A DNA stretch of 64,000 bases from Stenotrophomonas nematodicola (GCF_009467805.1 NZ_WIAY01000001.1:1058982-1122981); one strand, 5' to 3'; shown: positions 18,359-28,155, numbered from the stretch's first letter. A program made the numbers and translations. The notes: generated by a model from the sequence alone, not told the origin.

Positions 18359-19066
18359 ATGAACTTTCCCAACGACCATATCGTCAAGAGCTACGACGAA
18401 GAGCAGCAGCGGCTGGTGGCCGAGATCGTGCGCATGGGCGAGATGGCCGTGGCGCAGCTCGATGCGTCGATGGACGTCATCGAGAAACGCGACGAGAACG
18501 CGGCACAGCGCATCATCGCCAACGACGAAGCCATCGACAGCCTGGAACAGCAGATCAGCCACGATGTGATGCGTCTGGCGCTGCGCGGCCCGATGGCGCG
18601 CGACCTCCGCGAGATCCTGGCCGGCCTGCGCATCCCGGCCGACATCGAACGCATCGGCGATTATGCCGCCAACGTCGCCAAGCGCTCGATCGCCCTGAGC
18701 AAGGTCCCGCCGCTGCCGCAGATCCAGGGCCTGCGCTCGCTGGGCCGGCTGGCCGCACAGCAGGTCCGCCGTGCCATCGAGGCCTACCGCGACAACGATG
18801 CCGCCGCCGCCCTCGCCCTGCGTGATGACGATGCGCGCCTGGATGCACAGTACACCGCGCTGTTCCGCGAGCTGCTCACCTACATGATGGAAGACCCGCG
18901 CAACATCACCCCCTGCACGCACCTGCTGTTCATGGCCAAGAACCTGGAGCGCGTGGGCGACCATGCCACCAACATCGCCGAGAACGTCTGGTTCCTGGTG
19001 CACGGCGAGCAGGCCCTGCCGCCGCGCGAGAAGCGCGACGAAACCAGCAGCACCGACCACGTCTGA
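18359..19066 (+). CDS. phoU: Phosphate transport regulator PhoU
   Basis: A 235-residue all-helical protein made of two PhoU repeats. The repeats carry the metal-binding pattern seen as R-I-P-A-D-I-E-R-I-G-D-Y in the first half and A-K-N-L-E-R-V-G-D-H-A-T-N in the second. PhoU couples PstSCAB activity to PhoR so that the Pho regulon is shut off when phosphate is plentiful. It is the last gene of the pst unit; a terminator with nine T residues follows. Confidence 0.96.
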   Translation: MNFPNDHIVKSYDEEQQRLVAEIVRMGEMAVAQLDASMDVIEKRDENAAQRIIANDEAIDSLEQQISHDVMRLALRGPMARDLREILAGLRIPADIERIGDYAANVAKRSIALSKVPPLPQIQGLRSLGRLAAQQVRRAIEAYRDNDAAAALALRDDDARLDAQYTALFRELLTYMMEDPRNITPCTHLLFMAKNLERVGDHATNIAENVWFLVHGEQALPPREKRDETSSTDHV

Positions 19067-19093
19067 GGCATCCTGCCAATGCAGGGAGCAGAC

Positions 19094-19124
19094 GCCGCGG
19101 CCCTCGGGTCGCGGCTTTTTTTTT
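19094..19124 (+). terminator. Rho-independent terminator of the pst-phoU operon
   Basis: GCCGCG (19094-19099) pairs with CGCGGC (19110-19115), the inner CCC/GGG may extend the stem, and nine T residues follow. Confidence 0.9.
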
Positions 19125-19389
19125 GAATCCGCGAGATGCGCCCCATCGAGTGCCGGGGCGCACGCGGGGGATGGACGGCCGGGGGCCGCTGGGCCGCGCG
19201 GGGCCCGCGCGGAGCGACCGCCGTGTACGCAGGGTCCTGTTGCATTGCCACGATGGGAATCTCCCACACTTCACGAAATGTTGAATGCTGTGTGAGGATT
19301 CGTTGAGCGAGGACCGGCCATCATGGCCGCACCTGCTGCCCCACCAGCAGCCATTCCGGGCACTGGCCCATACCCAAGGAGCACCATCG
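19125..19389 (+). other. Upstream region of hvfA
   Basis: About 265 bases between the phoU terminator and hvfA. The first half is very GC-rich; from about 19240 it becomes AT-richer, as expected for a promoter. I cannot pick out a convincing -35/-10 pair or a copper-regulator operator. A Shine-Dalgarno AAGGAG is at 19376-19381. Confidence 0.4.
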
Positions 19390-19764
19390 ATGAGCACATC
19401 CACCCGTTCGCTGTCCCTGCTGGCGGCCACCGCCCTGGCCGCCGGCCTGGGCGCCACCACGTCGGCCTCTGCATTGAGCATGACCGACCTGGCGCAGGGC
19501 TACCTGGTTGCCGGCCAAGCCGCCGCCAAGACCGCCGAAGGCAAGTGTGGCGAAGGCAAGTGCGGGGCGCATGGTGCCAAGGGTGGGGAGAAGGCCGGCG
19601 CCGCAGCGGCCGGCAAGACCGCCGAGGGCAAGTGTGGGGAAGGCAAGTGTGGCGCCGACAAGGGCAAGGCCAAATCCAAGGCGGACGACGCCAAGGCTCC
19701 GACCGCGGCCGGCAAGACCGCCGAAGGCAAGTGCGGCGAAGGCAAGTGCGGTGCCAAGCACTGA
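19390..19764 (+). CDS. hvfA: HvfA-type copper-binding RiPP precursor (bufferin)
   Basis: A 124-residue precursor with a signal peptide (Leu/Ala core, cleavage near A-S-A) and a low-complexity Lys/Ala/Gly tail. All six cysteines lie in E-G-K-C-G motifs, arranged as three tandem pairs at residues 50-59, 79-88 and 112-121. In the HvfA family such Cys residues are converted by the HvfB/HvfC pair to copper-binding thioamide/oxazolone-type groups. AAGGAG lies eight bases before ATG 19390. The next gene starts inside its last codons. Modification and copper binding here are inferred from the family. Confidence 0.9.
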   Translation: MSTSTRSLSLLAATALAAGLGATTSASALSMTDLAQGYLVAGQAAAKTAEGKCGEGKCGAHGAKGGEKAGAAAAGKTAEGKCGEGKCGADKGKAKSKADDAKAPTAAGKTAEGKCGEGKCGAKH

Positions 19765-20623
19765 CGCCCCGGCCACCGCGCTGCCCCGGTCGCCGCTGCC
19801 TGCGGCGGCGACCGGACTGGGGCTGCGCCGTGCGCTGCTGCAGGACCTGCGCGAGGCACCCGAGGGCGATGTCGATTTCCTCGAGTGCGCGCCGGAGAAC
19901 TGGATCGGCGTGGGCGGCCTGGCCGGCGAACAGCTGGCCGAGCTGGCGCGGCGCCATCCGCTGAGCTGCCACGGCCTGTCGCTGTCGCTGGGCGGCACCG
20001 CGCCGCTGGACACGTCACTGCTGGAGCAGGTGGGTCGCTTCCTGGACCAGCATCGGGTGCCGCTGTACAGCGAACACCTGAGCTACTGCAGCGACGAGGG
20101 CCATCTGTACGACCTGCTGCCGATTCCCTTCACCGACGAGGCCGTGCGCCATACCGCCGCCCGCATCGCCCGCGTGCAGGATCTGCTGGGACGGCGCATC
20201 GCGGTGGAGAACGTGTCCTACTACCTGGCGCCGGAACCGGCAATGGATGAGCTGGCCTTCACCAACGCCGTGCTGGCCGAGGCCGACTGCGACCTGCTGC
20301 TGGACGTCAACAACGTCTACGTCAACGCCTTCAACCACGGTTACGACGCGGACGCCTTCATCGCCGGGCTGCCCGCGCATCGCATCGCCTGCCTGCACGT
20401 GGCGGGCCACCTCGACGACGCCGACGACCTCAAGATCGATACCCACGGCAGCGCGGTGATCGATCCGGTATGGGACCTGCTCGGCCGCACCTATGCACGC
20501 ATTGGCCCGCGCCCCACCCTGCTCGAACGCGATTTCAACTTCCCCCCCTATCCGGAGCTGCGCGACGAACTGCGCATCATCCGAGGCCTGATGGCCGCGC
20601 ACGGAGCGGTGTCCAATGGCTGA
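19751..20623 (+). CDS. hvfB: HvfB-type DUF692 (MNIO) RiPP maturase
   Basis: A 290-residue TIM-barrel, multinuclear non-haem iron oxidase (DUF692). Likely metal ligands are H74 (S-C-H-G), E108-H109 (Y-S-E-H), E153-N154 (V-E-N-V), D185 and N187/N188 (L-D-V-N-N), H196, H216/H220, D230, H232 and E259. GTG 19751 is chosen because it begins just upstream of the conserved G-L-G-L-R and overlaps hvfA by 14 bases; upstream in-frame sequence is a shadow of the hvfA repeats. It should oxidise the E-G-K-C-G cysteines of the precursor, with the HvfC partner recruiting the substrate. Confidence 0.92.
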   Translation: MPSTDAPATALPRSPLPAAATGLGLRRALLQDLREAPEGDVDFLECAPENWIGVGGLAGEQLAELARRHPLSCHGLSLSLGGTAPLDTSLLEQVGRFLDQHRVPLYSEHLSYCSDEGHLYDLLPIPFTDEAVRHTAARIARVQDLLGRRIAVENVSYYLAPEPAMDELAFTNAVLAEADCDLLLDVNNVYVNAFNHGYDADAFIAGLPAHRIACLHVAGHLDDADDLKIDTHGSAVIDPVWDLLGRTYARIGPRPTLLERDFNFPPYPELRDELRIIRGLMAAHGAVSNG

Positions 20624-21371
20624 CACATTCCCTCGCCTGCACGCACAGCAACGCGCGTTCACCGCGCATCTGCGCGATCCGGAGCGTGTCGCCGCGCCGA
20701 CCGGCCTGGACCCGCGCCGGATGGGCATCTACCGGCGGCTGGTGTTCAACAACGTGCTGGGGCTGCTCGGCAACGGCTTCCCGGTGTGCGCGCGGCTGCT
20801 CGGCGAGGCGGCCTGGGCAGCGCTGGTACGCCGCTTTCTTGCCGATCATCGCGCGCAGACGCCGCTGTTCACCGAGCTGGCCGCCGAATTCGTGCAATGG
20901 CTGCAGGAACGCCCGGTACTGCCGCATCCGGCACTGGCCGAACTGGCGCACTACGAATGGGTGGAGACCGCGCTCTATCAGCTCGACGCCTGTCCGCTGC
21001 CGATTGCCACGGGCATCGACCCGCAGGTTGTGCCGCTGCAGCGCTCGCCCTTGGCGTGGCCCCTGCTCTACCACTGGCCGGTCCATCGGCTCGGCAGCGC
21101 CGACGCGCCGGCCGAGCCCCCCACCGAACCGACCGGACTGCTGGTTCGGCGCGACGCGGACGGCCAGGTGCGCTTCGCGACGATCAGCCCACTGGCCGCC
21201 CACCTGCTCGAGCGCATCGGCCAGTCGCCCGGCCAGACCGGCGCTGAGCACCTGCAGGCGTTGGCGCAGGCCCACGGCCTGCCCCCCGATGTCCTGCTGA
21301 CCGAGGGAACCGCGCTGCTGCAGCAGTTCCTGCGCCACGCCGTGATCGCCCCGTCCCCTCCGCCTGCCTGA
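20616..21371 (+). CDS. hvfC: HvfC-type DUF2063 RiPP maturation partner
   Basis: A 251-residue DUF2063 protein. It begins with the family pattern in which L-H-A-Q-Q-R-A-F is followed by [13 protein letters not shown], and has a second C-terminal domain that is mostly beta/helical. Members form a complex with the DUF692 oxidase and bind the precursor leader. It overlaps hvfB by eight bases, which makes co-translation likely. It has no signal peptide, so maturation is cytoplasmic before export of HvfA. Confidence 0.88.
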   Translation: MADTFPRLHAQQRAFTAHLRDPERVAAPTGLDPRRMGIYRRLVFNNVLGLLGNGFPVCARLLGEAAWAALVRRFLADHRAQTPLFTELAAEFVQWLQERPVLPHPALAELAHYEWVETALYQLDACPLPIATGIDPQVVPLQRSPLAWPLLYHWPVHRLGSADAPAEPPTEPTGLLVRRDADGQVRFATISPLAAHLLERIGQSPGQTGAEHLQALAQAHGLPPDVLLTEGTALLQQFLRHAVIAPSPPPA

Positions 21372-21396
21372 CCCCTTTTCCAGGAGTTCCCCTTTG

Positions 21397-21906
21397 ATGA
21401 AGACACTGCACCGGGTCGCCCTGCGCGACCGGCTGGATCGGCTTGCGCCGTGGATCGCCCCGCTGGGCCTGCGTCTGCTGCTGGCCTGGGAGTACCTGGA
21501 GTCCGGCCGCGAAAAGCTGCACGGACAGAACTGGTTCGGCGACCTGCAACAGGCCTTCCCGTTTCCGTTCGACCAGCTCCCGGCCAGCCTCAACTGGCAC
21601 CTGGCCACCGGATTGGAGTTGGTCGGCGCGCTCTGCCTGCTGCTGGGGCTGGGTACCCGGCTGGCCGCCGGCAGCCTGCTTGTCCTGACCGTGGTGGCGA
21701 CCTGGGCGGTGCACTGGCCGATGCACTGGGACGGACTGGCCGAGCTGTGGCAGGGCTATGCCATCACCGACCAGGGGTTTGGCAACTTCAAGCTGCCGCT
21801 GCTGTTCATGGCCATGCTGCTGCCCCTGGCGCTGCAGGGCGCCGGCCCGCTGAGCGTGGACCACCTGCTGCGCCGGCAGCCGGGGCGCCGTCCCGCAGAC
21901 GCCTGA
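21397..21906 (+). CDS. hvfX: DoxX-family membrane protein, HvfX-like
   Basis: A 169-residue DoxX-family protein with four predicted helices ([12 protein letters not shown] at the start and [11 protein letters not shown] in the middle). Position directly behind hvfABC matches the DoxX gene of bufferin/Hvf clusters, where it is thought to help export or copper handling; the exact role is not settled. ATG 21397 has AGGAG ten bases upstream; a TTG immediately before it is also in frame. It closes the four-gene operon. Confidence 0.8.
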   Translation: MKTLHRVALRDRLDRLAPWIAPLGLRLLLAWEYLESGREKLHGQNWFGDLQQAFPFPFDQLPASLNWHLATGLELVGALCLLLGLGTRLAAGSLLVLTVVATWAVHWPMHWDGLAELWQGYAITDQGFGNFKLPLLFMAMLLPLALQGAGPLSVDHLLRRQPGRRPADA

Positions 21907-21946
21907 GTGGCGGGGGCATACAGGCCCCCTCTGCTAGAATCCACGG

Positions 21947-22597
21947 ATGAACGATGCCGCCTTGCCCCCTGCCGCCGCCGAAACGACTGCCCCCGCGGCG
22001 AACCTGGCAATGGCCCAACGCTTCCGTGGTTTCCTGCCTGTCGTGATCGACGTGGAAACCGGCGGCTTCGACTGCAACCGCAACGCACTGCTGGAAATCG
22101 CCGCGGTGCCGATCGAAATGGACGAGAACGGCCTGCTCTATCCCGGCCCGACCGCCAGCGCCCACGTGATTCCGGCCGACGGGTTGGAGATCGACCCGAA
22201 ATCGCTGGAAGTGACCGGCATCATCCTCGACCACCCGTTCCGGCTGGCCAAGTCTGAAAAGGACGCGCTCGACCACATCTTCGCGCCGGTCCGCGCCGCC
22301 GTGAAAAAGTACGGCTGCCAGCGCGCGATCCTGGTCGGCCACAACGCGCATTTCGACCTGGGCTTCGTCAATGCCGCGGTCAACCGCACCGGCCACAAGC
22401 GCAATCCGTTCCACCCCTTCAGCGTGTTCGACACGGTGACTCTGGCCGGCGTCGCCTACGGCCAGACCGTGCTGGCGCGCGCGGCCAACGCCGCCGGGCT
22501 CGGCTGGGACGCCGACGAAGCGCACAGCGCGGTGTACGACACCGAGCAGACCGCCAAGCTGTTCTGCACGATCGCCAACGCCTGGCCACGTCCCTGA
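21947..22597 (+). CDS. rnt: Ribonuclease T
   Basis: A 216-residue DEDD-type 3'-5' exonuclease. The catalytic residues are in V-I-D-V-E-T-G-G-F (D and E), G-H-N-A-H-F-D-L (D) and the C-terminal H-S-A-V-Y-D-T-E (H and D). RNase T trims the 3' end of tRNA and other stable RNAs. The first twenty residues form an Ala/Pro-rich extension of doubtful importance. It stands alone between hvfX and the convergent diguanylate cyclase gene. Confidence 0.94.
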   Translation: MNDAALPPAAAETTAPAANLAMAQRFRGFLPVVIDVETGGFDCNRNALLEIAAVPIEMDENGLLYPGPTASAHVIPADGLEIDPKSLEVTGIILDHPFRLAKSEKDALDHIFAPVRAAVKKYGCQRAILVGHNAHFDLGFVNAAVNRTGHKRNPFHPFSVFDTVTLAGVAYGQTVLARAANAAGLGWDADEAHSAVYDTEQTAKLFCTIANAWPRP

Positions 22598-22644
22598 CGC
22601 ACCCGCGCGGGGCGGCCGAACCCTGCTCCGCCCCGGCCTGATCG

Positions 22645-25600
22645 TCACCCGATGGCGGTGCGGTCGCGGCCTTCGCTCTTGGCGCGGTACAGCGCGCGGT
22701 CCGCGCGCTGATACAGCAGCATCGGGGTACGGTCGGCCGCATCCAGTTCGACCAGTCCGGCGCTGAAGGTCACCTTCAGACCCGCCACACCGGCCCAGTC
22801 GGGGTGGTCGTGGAACAGGCCACGCAGACGTGCGCAGACCTGCGCCGCTTCGTCCAGGCGGGTGTCATTGAGCAGCAGGGCGAACTCCTCACCACCGGTG
22901 CGTGCCGGCATGTCCGAATCGCGGCATGCCGAGGCGATCAGGCGCGCCACTTCCACCAGCACCACGTCGCCGACGCTATGGCTGTGCCGGTCGTTGACCT
23001 CCTTGAAGTGGTCGATGTCCAGCACCACCAGGCACATCGGGTGACGGCTGCGCTGCGACCGGGCGAAATCGCGGGCCAACGCTTCGTCGAATGCACGCCG
23101 GTTGGCCAAGCCGGTCAGCGCGTCTTCGCGCGCCTGGCGTTCAAAGGCTTCGGCCTGCACGGCCAGACGTTCGGCCAGCGCGGTCTTTTCCTCGTTCAAG
23201 GCCTGCAGGTGCATGGTCTGCGCCTGCAGGTCGCGCGTGGCCTCATTCACCCTCCGCGCCAGGCGGATGTTGCTGGCCTTGTAGCGATTGATCAGATAGC
23301 GGTACAGCGCCACCAGGCCGGCCAACAGCAGCAGCGAAGCGATCACCTGCACGCTGCGCCGCTGCCACAGGAACGGCTCGACCGTGAACGCCCAGACCGC
23401 CTCGCTGTCGCTCCATGCGCCGCCGGGGTGGGCGGCCGACACATGCAGCGTGTAGTCGCCCGGCGGCAGACCGATGAATTCGACGCTGCGCTGCTGCCCG
23501 CGCTCGATCCAGCCGCTGTCCAGGCCCTCCAGGCGGGTGCGATAGCGGATCCGTTCGGACAGCAGATAGCTCAGCCCCACATAGCTCACGCTCAGGCGCT
23601 TGCCGCCGGGAATGCGGTTGTAGTCGTTGCCCTGCCAGTGCAGGGGCGTGCCATCCACCTGCACGTTCTCGATCACCGCCGGCGGCGCCAGGCGCTCGCG
23701 GAAGCGCTGCAGCCGCAGCGGATCGACCGTGCTGAGGCCACCGGCAGTGACCACCCAGAACGTCCCGTCCTGGCGCAGGATCGCCGACGGGCCGGAACTG
23801 CCATTGGCCTGCGAATTGGCCATGCCGTCGATTTCGTTGTAGTGCTCCACGTCGATGTGCGGCGCGCGTCCGTCGGCCACATCGTTGAGCATCGCCATGT
23901 CGGTGCGCAGGACGCCGCGGTTGCTGCTGATCCACACATTGCCGACGCGGTCGGGCACCAGCTGGAACACCGTATCCACGGGCATGCCCTGCTCCAGCCC
24001 GACCCGCGCCAACCGGTCGTTCTGCCAGCGGTACAGCCCACGGTCGGTGCTTACCCACATCGCATCGCCGATCTGCTGGAAGCCGAACACGCTGCGGCCG
24101 CCGCCCATGCGCTCCAGGTCGATGGCCTGCACGCGGTTGCCGCGCAGCACGCGGATGCCTTCGATCGTGCCGATCCACAGATTGCCCTCGGCGTCGTGGG
24201 CCAAGGCGGTGATCAGCCCGGACGGCATGCCGGGCACGGTCGGCACGGCCACGCCACGCGCATCAATGCGCACCACGCCCTTCTGCGTGCCGGCCCAGAC
24301 CCCGCCGTCACGGTCCACGCTCATCGCACGGATGTTGCCCCCCGGCAGCCCATCGGCGGTGCCGTAGGTGCGCAGCACCCGGCCCTGTGCGTCCACCCGG
24401 AACACCCCGTCGCCGAAGGTGCCCACCCACAGATCACCTGCACGGTCCTGGGCCAGGCTCAACACCGATGGCGGCTTGCCGCCCTGATTGCGCAGCGCGA
24501 TCGCATGGAAGCGGCCATCGCCGTCCATCCGGTCCAGGCCGCTGGCACTGCCGATCCACATCTGGCGTTGCCGGTCCTCATACACGGTGCGCACGTAGTC
24601 GCCACTGAGTCCATCGCGTTCGGTGTAGCTGCTGAACAGCGTTTCGCGCAGGCGGTACAGACCGCCGTTGGCGCCGACCCAGATGCTGCCCTCCGCATCC
24701 TCCCGCAGGCTGACCACACGTCCACCCGGCAGCGAAAGACCGGCCGGCAGCCGCTCCAGCCCATGCCGCGAGAGCCGCAGCAGGCCCTGGTTCTCGGTGC
24801 CCAGCCACAGGTCGCCGTGGCGGTCCTGCAGCATCGCGGTCATGTGCATCTGGCCAGGCAGGCGGTGCTGCAGCTCGGGCACGCCGTCCTGCATGCGGTA
24901 GATCCGCTCGCCGGCCACGATCCACATCACCCCGTCGGGCGCCCGGTACGGCCACACCAGGCCACGCCCCAGCCCGAAGCTCTCCGGCGCGCGGCGCAGG
25001 ACGCCGTCGTTGTCGCGCACCACCAGGCCATCCAGGGTTCCCACCCACACGCGGTCCTGGGCGTCCACCACCATTTTGGTGAAACTCATCGCCATCGGCA
25101 CGTCGGCCGCCGGCGGTGTGTATGCGATGCGGCCGTCCGGGTCGAGGCTGCCGATGCCCTTGCCTTCGTACAGCAGCCACAGGCGCCGATGGCTGTCCAT
25201 CTGCATCGCCTGGATCAGCACCTGCGGCGTCCCCGGCTGGTGTTCCCATACCCGCCACTGGCCATCGCTGCCGCGGCGGGTGACGTTGCCGCGCGAGTCG
25301 CTGATCCACAGGTTGCCGGCGTGGTCGACATACAGGGCGCCCACGCCATTGTCGCGCAGGCCCGGCCGCGTGCTGCGGTCGAACACGGTGAAGTCCAGCC
25401 CGTTGTAGCGCACCAGACCCTCCCAGGTGGCGAACCAGAGGTGGCCTTCGGGCGTCTGCGCGATGTCGCGCAGCGAGTTGTGCGGCAGGCCGTTGCGCGA
25501 GGTCCACACGTCGATCGCGTAGTCGCGCAGCGGCGGTGGCCCATCCTGCGCCGACAGCGACGGAATGGCCGCCAGCCACAGCAGCAGGCACAGCCCTGCG

Positions 25601-25674
25601 GCCTGCAGCCACGGCAGGACGCGTCCTCGGGATTGGACCGGCCGCCGCCGGTTGACGCCCCCCCGTTCCCTCAT
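22645..25674 (-). CDS. Beta-propeller sensor diguanylate cyclase
   Basis: A 1009-residue membrane sensor. A signal or anchor helix at about residues 23-42 precedes two seven-bladed-propeller halves made of Reg_prop repeats (many G-N-L-W-I-G-T / G-D-L-W-V-G-T motifs). A Y_Y_Y domain, a membrane helix near residue 770, a short coiled coil and a GGDEF domain follow. The active site is G-G-E-E-F at 927-931. The product-inhibition site R-D-S-D (918-921) is exactly five residues before it, so it should make c-di-GMP under feedback control. The ligand is unknown. Confidence 0.9.
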   Translation of the reverse strand: MRERGGVNRRRPVQSRGRVLPWLQAAGLCLLLWLAAIPSLSAQDGPPPLRDYAIDVWTSRNGLPHNSLRDIAQTPEGHLWFATWEGLVRYNGLDFTVFDRSTRPGLRDNGVGALYVDHAGNLWISDSRGNVTRRGSDGQWRVWEHQPGTPQVLIQAMQMDSHRRLWLLYEGKGIGSLDPDGRIAYTPPAADVPMAMSFTKMVVDAQDRVWVGTLDGLVVRDNDGVLRRAPESFGLGRGLVWPYRAPDGVMWIVAGERIYRMQDGVPELQHRLPGQMHMTAMLQDRHGDLWLGTENQGLLRLSRHGLERLPAGLSLPGGRVVSLREDAEGSIWVGANGGLYRLRETLFSSYTERDGLSGDYVRTVYEDRQRQMWIGSASGLDRMDGDGRFHAIALRNQGGKPPSVLSLAQDRAGDLWVGTFGDGVFRVDAQGRVLRTYGTADGLPGGNIRAMSVDRDGGVWAGTQKGVVRIDARGVAVPTVPGMPSGLITALAHDAEGNLWIGTIEGIRVLRGNRVQAIDLERMGGGRSVFGFQQIGDAMWVSTDRGLYRWQNDRLARVGLEQGMPVDTVFQLVPDRVGNVWISSNRGVLRTDMAMLNDVADGRAPHIDVEHYNEIDGMANSQANGSSGPSAILRQDGTFWVVTAGGLSTVDPLRLQRFRERLAPPAVIENVQVDGTPLHWQGNDYNRIPGGKRLSVSYVGLSYLLSERIRYRTRLEGLDSGWIERGQQRSVEFIGLPPGDYTLHVSAAHPGGAWSDSEAVWAFTVEPFLWQRRSVQVIASLLLLAGLVALYRYLINRYKASNIRLARRVNEATRDLQAQTMHLQALNEEKTALAERLAVQAEAFERQAREDALTGLANRRAFDEALARDFARSQRSRHPMCLVVLDIDHFKEVNDRHSHSVGDVVLVEVARLIASACRDSDMPARTGGEEFALLLNDTRLDEAAQVCARLRGLFHDHPDWAGVAGLKVTFSAGLVELDAADRTPMLLYQRADRALYRAKSEGRDRTAIG

Positions 25675-25812
25675 CCGTGCAGGCCTGCCCGCATGGCGTT
25701 GGGAAGGGAAGCCCCGGCCCGCAGGCCGGTTGATTCGTGCGCTCTCATGGGGGAGAAGCTGGCAAAGAGGTGCCCATAGTAGGCAAATCCGCGCCCGAAC
25801 GGTCGTGAAGAT

Positions 25813-27228
25813 CTATCCAGTGCGGCTTCCGGGTGCAACCCGCCAGGTGGCCGGCCAACGCACCACGGCCTCCAATCCCCCCTGCGGATGATTGCGCAGG
25901 TGCAACGTGGCACCGTCCTTCTCGGCCAGCGCGCGGGCGATGGTCAGGCCCAGCCCGGCGCCGCCCGTATCGCGCGAGCGCGAGGTCTCCAGCCGCACGA
26001 ACGGATCGAACACGGCCTCCAGTTCGTCCTCGGCCAGGCCCGGTCCGCTGTCGCGGATGCGGACCACCACGTCATGCTCGGTCTGCTCCACACTCACCCG
26101 TGCCGACTGCCCGTACATCACCGCGTTGTCCACCAGGTTGGAGAACAACCGGTGCATGGCCAGCGGGCGCAGCATCATCACCGCGCCACTGGCCTGGTCG
26201 AAGCGCACGTCGGCGCCGGCTTCGGCGGCGTCCTCCACGATGCTCTCCAGCAGCGAATCCAGCACCAGGGCAGCGCGCTGTTCGGCGCTTTCGGCACTGC
26301 GGGCCAGCTCCAGACCCTCGCGGATCAGCGCCTGCATCGCGCCCAGGTCGCCGATCAGGCGCTCACGCAGCGCCTCGTCGGTCACGTTCTCCAGCCGCAG
26401 CCGCAGCCGGGTCACCGGCGTCTGCAGATCGTGGGTGATCGCGGCCAGCATCTGCGTGCGCTCGCCCAGGTGCCGCTGCAGGCGCTGCTGCATGGCGTTG
26501 AAGGCTTCGGCAGCGCGTCTGACTTCCAATGGCCCGGTCACGGGCATCGGCGCGCCCTGCAGGTCGTCGCCCAGCGCCGCGGCGGCAGCGGCGAGGCGCT
26601 GCAGCGGCGCGCTGGCCATGCGCGCCACGATGTAGGCCAGGATCGCGATGGCGATCACCAGCAGGGTCAGGAACAGCGGGTCCACCGCCAGGATGCCGTT
26701 GTGCGCCACGGCCGGGGAATCCAGGGCAAGCCGCAGCGGCGTGCCGTCGCTGAGTACCACCGAAACGGCGCGGCATTTGGGCGGGATGAACGCCGGATCG
26801 CGCTCGCGCGGGCGCTTGGGCGCGCCCATCTTGTGCGGCGGCGGCGGCAACAGCTCCGGCAGCCGCGGCAGGCAGGAGCGGAACGAGGTGAAATGGACCT
26901 GGGCGTGCGCCACCGGGCCGGGCCGGTCATCCAGCACGGCCATCATCGCGGTGTCCCTGCGGCCCTGGCGCGCGCCGTCGGGCAGCTCGCGCACGCTGGG
27001 GCCGCCCACGGCCAGCAGGCGCTCGCGCAGCTCGGGGTTGCCGTCCAGCAGGTTGACGTAGCCCTGCAGCCGGTCGGCGATGCGGTTGAGGTTCTGCCGT
27101 TCAAATTCCTGCTGGCGCTTGGCGCTGGCCAGCACGGTGGCGCCGATCGCGGCCACCGCCATGCCCAGCAGCAGAATCAGGAACAGGCGCCCCACCATCG
27201 AAGCGAAGAAGCGCCGCAGGCGTTTCAT
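25813..27228 (-). CDS. macS: Sensor histidine kinase, MacS-like
   Basis: A 471-residue kinase. TM1 is at about residues 12-34, TM2 at 183-203, with a 150-residue periplasmic loop that contains a Pro/His-rich segment and two cysteines (C119, C152). A HAMP domain follows, then the phospho-acceptor H266 (I-T-H-D-L-Q-T-P) and an HATPase domain with N-L-V-D-N-A, D-S-G-P-G and G-L-G-L-T. It overlaps the response-regulator gene by four bases. The order macS-macR divergent from macABC matches the MacRS-MacABC locus described in S. maltophilia. Confidence 0.88.
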   Translation of the reverse strand: MKRLRRFFASMVGRLFLILLLGMAVAAIGATVLASAKRQQEFERQNLNRIADRLQGYVNLLDGNPELRERLLAVGGPSVRELPDGARQGRRDTAMMAVLDDRPGPVAHAQVHFTSFRSCLPRLPELLPPPPHKMGAPKRPRERDPAFIPPKCRAVSVVLSDGTPLRLALDSPAVAHNGILAVDPLFLTLLVIAIAILAYIVARMASAPLQRLAAAAAALGDDLQGAPMPVTGPLEVRRAAEAFNAMQQRLQRHLGERTQMLAAITHDLQTPVTRLRLRLENVTDEALRERLIGDLGAMQALIREGLELARSAESAEQRAALVLDSLLESIVEDAAEAGADVRFDQASGAVMMLRPLAMHRLFSNLVDNAVMYGQSARVSVEQTEHDVVVRIRDSGPGLAEDELEAVFDPFVRLETSRSRDTGGAGLGLTIARALAEKDGATLHLRNHPQGGLEAVVRWPATWRVAPGSRTG

Positions 27229-27953
27229 TCCAGCCCCACCGCCGTGGCCAGTACGTAACCTTCGTTGCGCACGGTCTTGATCAGCCCGTCGCTGCCGCCG
27301 TCATCGCCCAGCTTGTTGCGCAGGCGGCTGACCTGCAGGTCGATCGCGCGATCCTGCGACTCGTAGCTGCGGCCACTGCTCAGCGCCACCAGCTGCTCGC
27401 GCGACAGTACCTTGTTGGCATGTCCGACAAACACCCGCAGCAGGCGGAACTCGGCACCGGACAGCACCACCACCCGGCCATCGGGGTCGACCAGGTGCCG
27501 GTGTTCAAGATCGAATATCCAGTGCGAGAACCGCGCGCGGCGGATCGCCAGCGGCTCCAGATTGGCCGGCAGCGCCTCGGTCCGGCGCAGCACGTTGCGG
27601 ATGCGCGCCAGCAGTTCGCGCGGCTCGAAGGGCTTGGCCAGGTAGTCGTCGGCGCCCATTTCCAGGCCCAGCACGCGGTCGATCGGCTCGCTGCGCGCGG
27701 TGAGCATGATCACCGGCGTGCTTGACCGCGCACGCAGGTCACGGCACAGGGTCAGCCCGTCTTCGCGCGGCAGGTTGAGGTCGAGCACGATCAGGTCGAC
27801 GTGTTCGCGTTCAAGCACCTGACGCATGCCGGTGCCATCGCTGGCGGTGCTGATCTGGTAACCGGCGCGTCCCAGCTGTTCGGCAAGCAGTTGGCGGATA
27901 TCGTGGTCGTCGTCGACGATCAACAGGCGATGCATGGTGGTGGTGGTCTCCAT
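27225..27953 (-). CDS. macR: OmpR-family response regulator, MacR-like
   Basis: A 242-residue regulator. The receiver domain has D14-D16, the phospho-acceptor D58 (I-V-L-D-L-N-L-P) and a Lys in the usual place (Y-L-A-K-P-F). The C-terminal winged-helix domain has the L-S-R-E-Q-L and R-S-Y-E-S-Q-D-R-A-I-D motifs. ATG 27953 is chosen; ATG 27935 (M-H-R-L-L) is equally plausible and has GGAG upstream. It is the first gene of macRS and divergent from macA across about 200 bases, so it may control macABC. Confidence 0.9.
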   Translation of the reverse strand: METTTTMHRLLIVDDDHDIRQLLAEQLGRAGYQISTASDGTGMRQVLEREHVDLIVLDLNLPREDGLTLCRDLRARSSTPVIMLTARSEPIDRVLGLEMGADDYLAKPFEPRELLARIRNVLRRTEALPANLEPLAIRRARFSHWIFDLEHRHLVDPDGRVVVLSGAEFRLLRVFVGHANKVLSREQLVALSSGRSYESQDRAIDLQVSRLRNKLGDDGGSDGLIKTVRNEGYVLATAVGLE

Positions 27954-28155
27954 GCGGTCATGATCCCCTGTCCGGAGATGAACCGCATCAATGGGAATGC
28001 GTACGCGTGTGTCAGGACACGACGACGATACACAACGAAACGCGGGACAGCGCGTCTGGTTACCCTTTGATACACGGCGAGCGTTGAGCCCTCCGGCGTG
28101 GGTCTTCACAATGCTGACAACGCCGACGCAACGGCCTGCCGAGTAGACGATCATC
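27954..28155. promoter_or_regulatory. Divergent macRS / macABC intergenic region
   Basis: About 200 bases must hold both promoters. A short perfect palindrome GTGTC-AG-GACAC lies at 28009-28020. I cannot assign -35/-10 elements with confidence. Confidence 0.4.

Noticed and set aside
19249..19282. ECF sigma-type promoter upstream of hvfA (bases near GATGGG and CGAA)
   Set aside because: Only the CGAA half fits at 16-base spacing; the -35 part does not match the SigF-type consensus known from bufferin operons.
28009..28020. GTGTC-AG-GACAC as a MacR binding site
   Set aside because: OmpR-type regulators usually bind direct repeats, and a 5-bp palindrome is expected by chance at this GC content.
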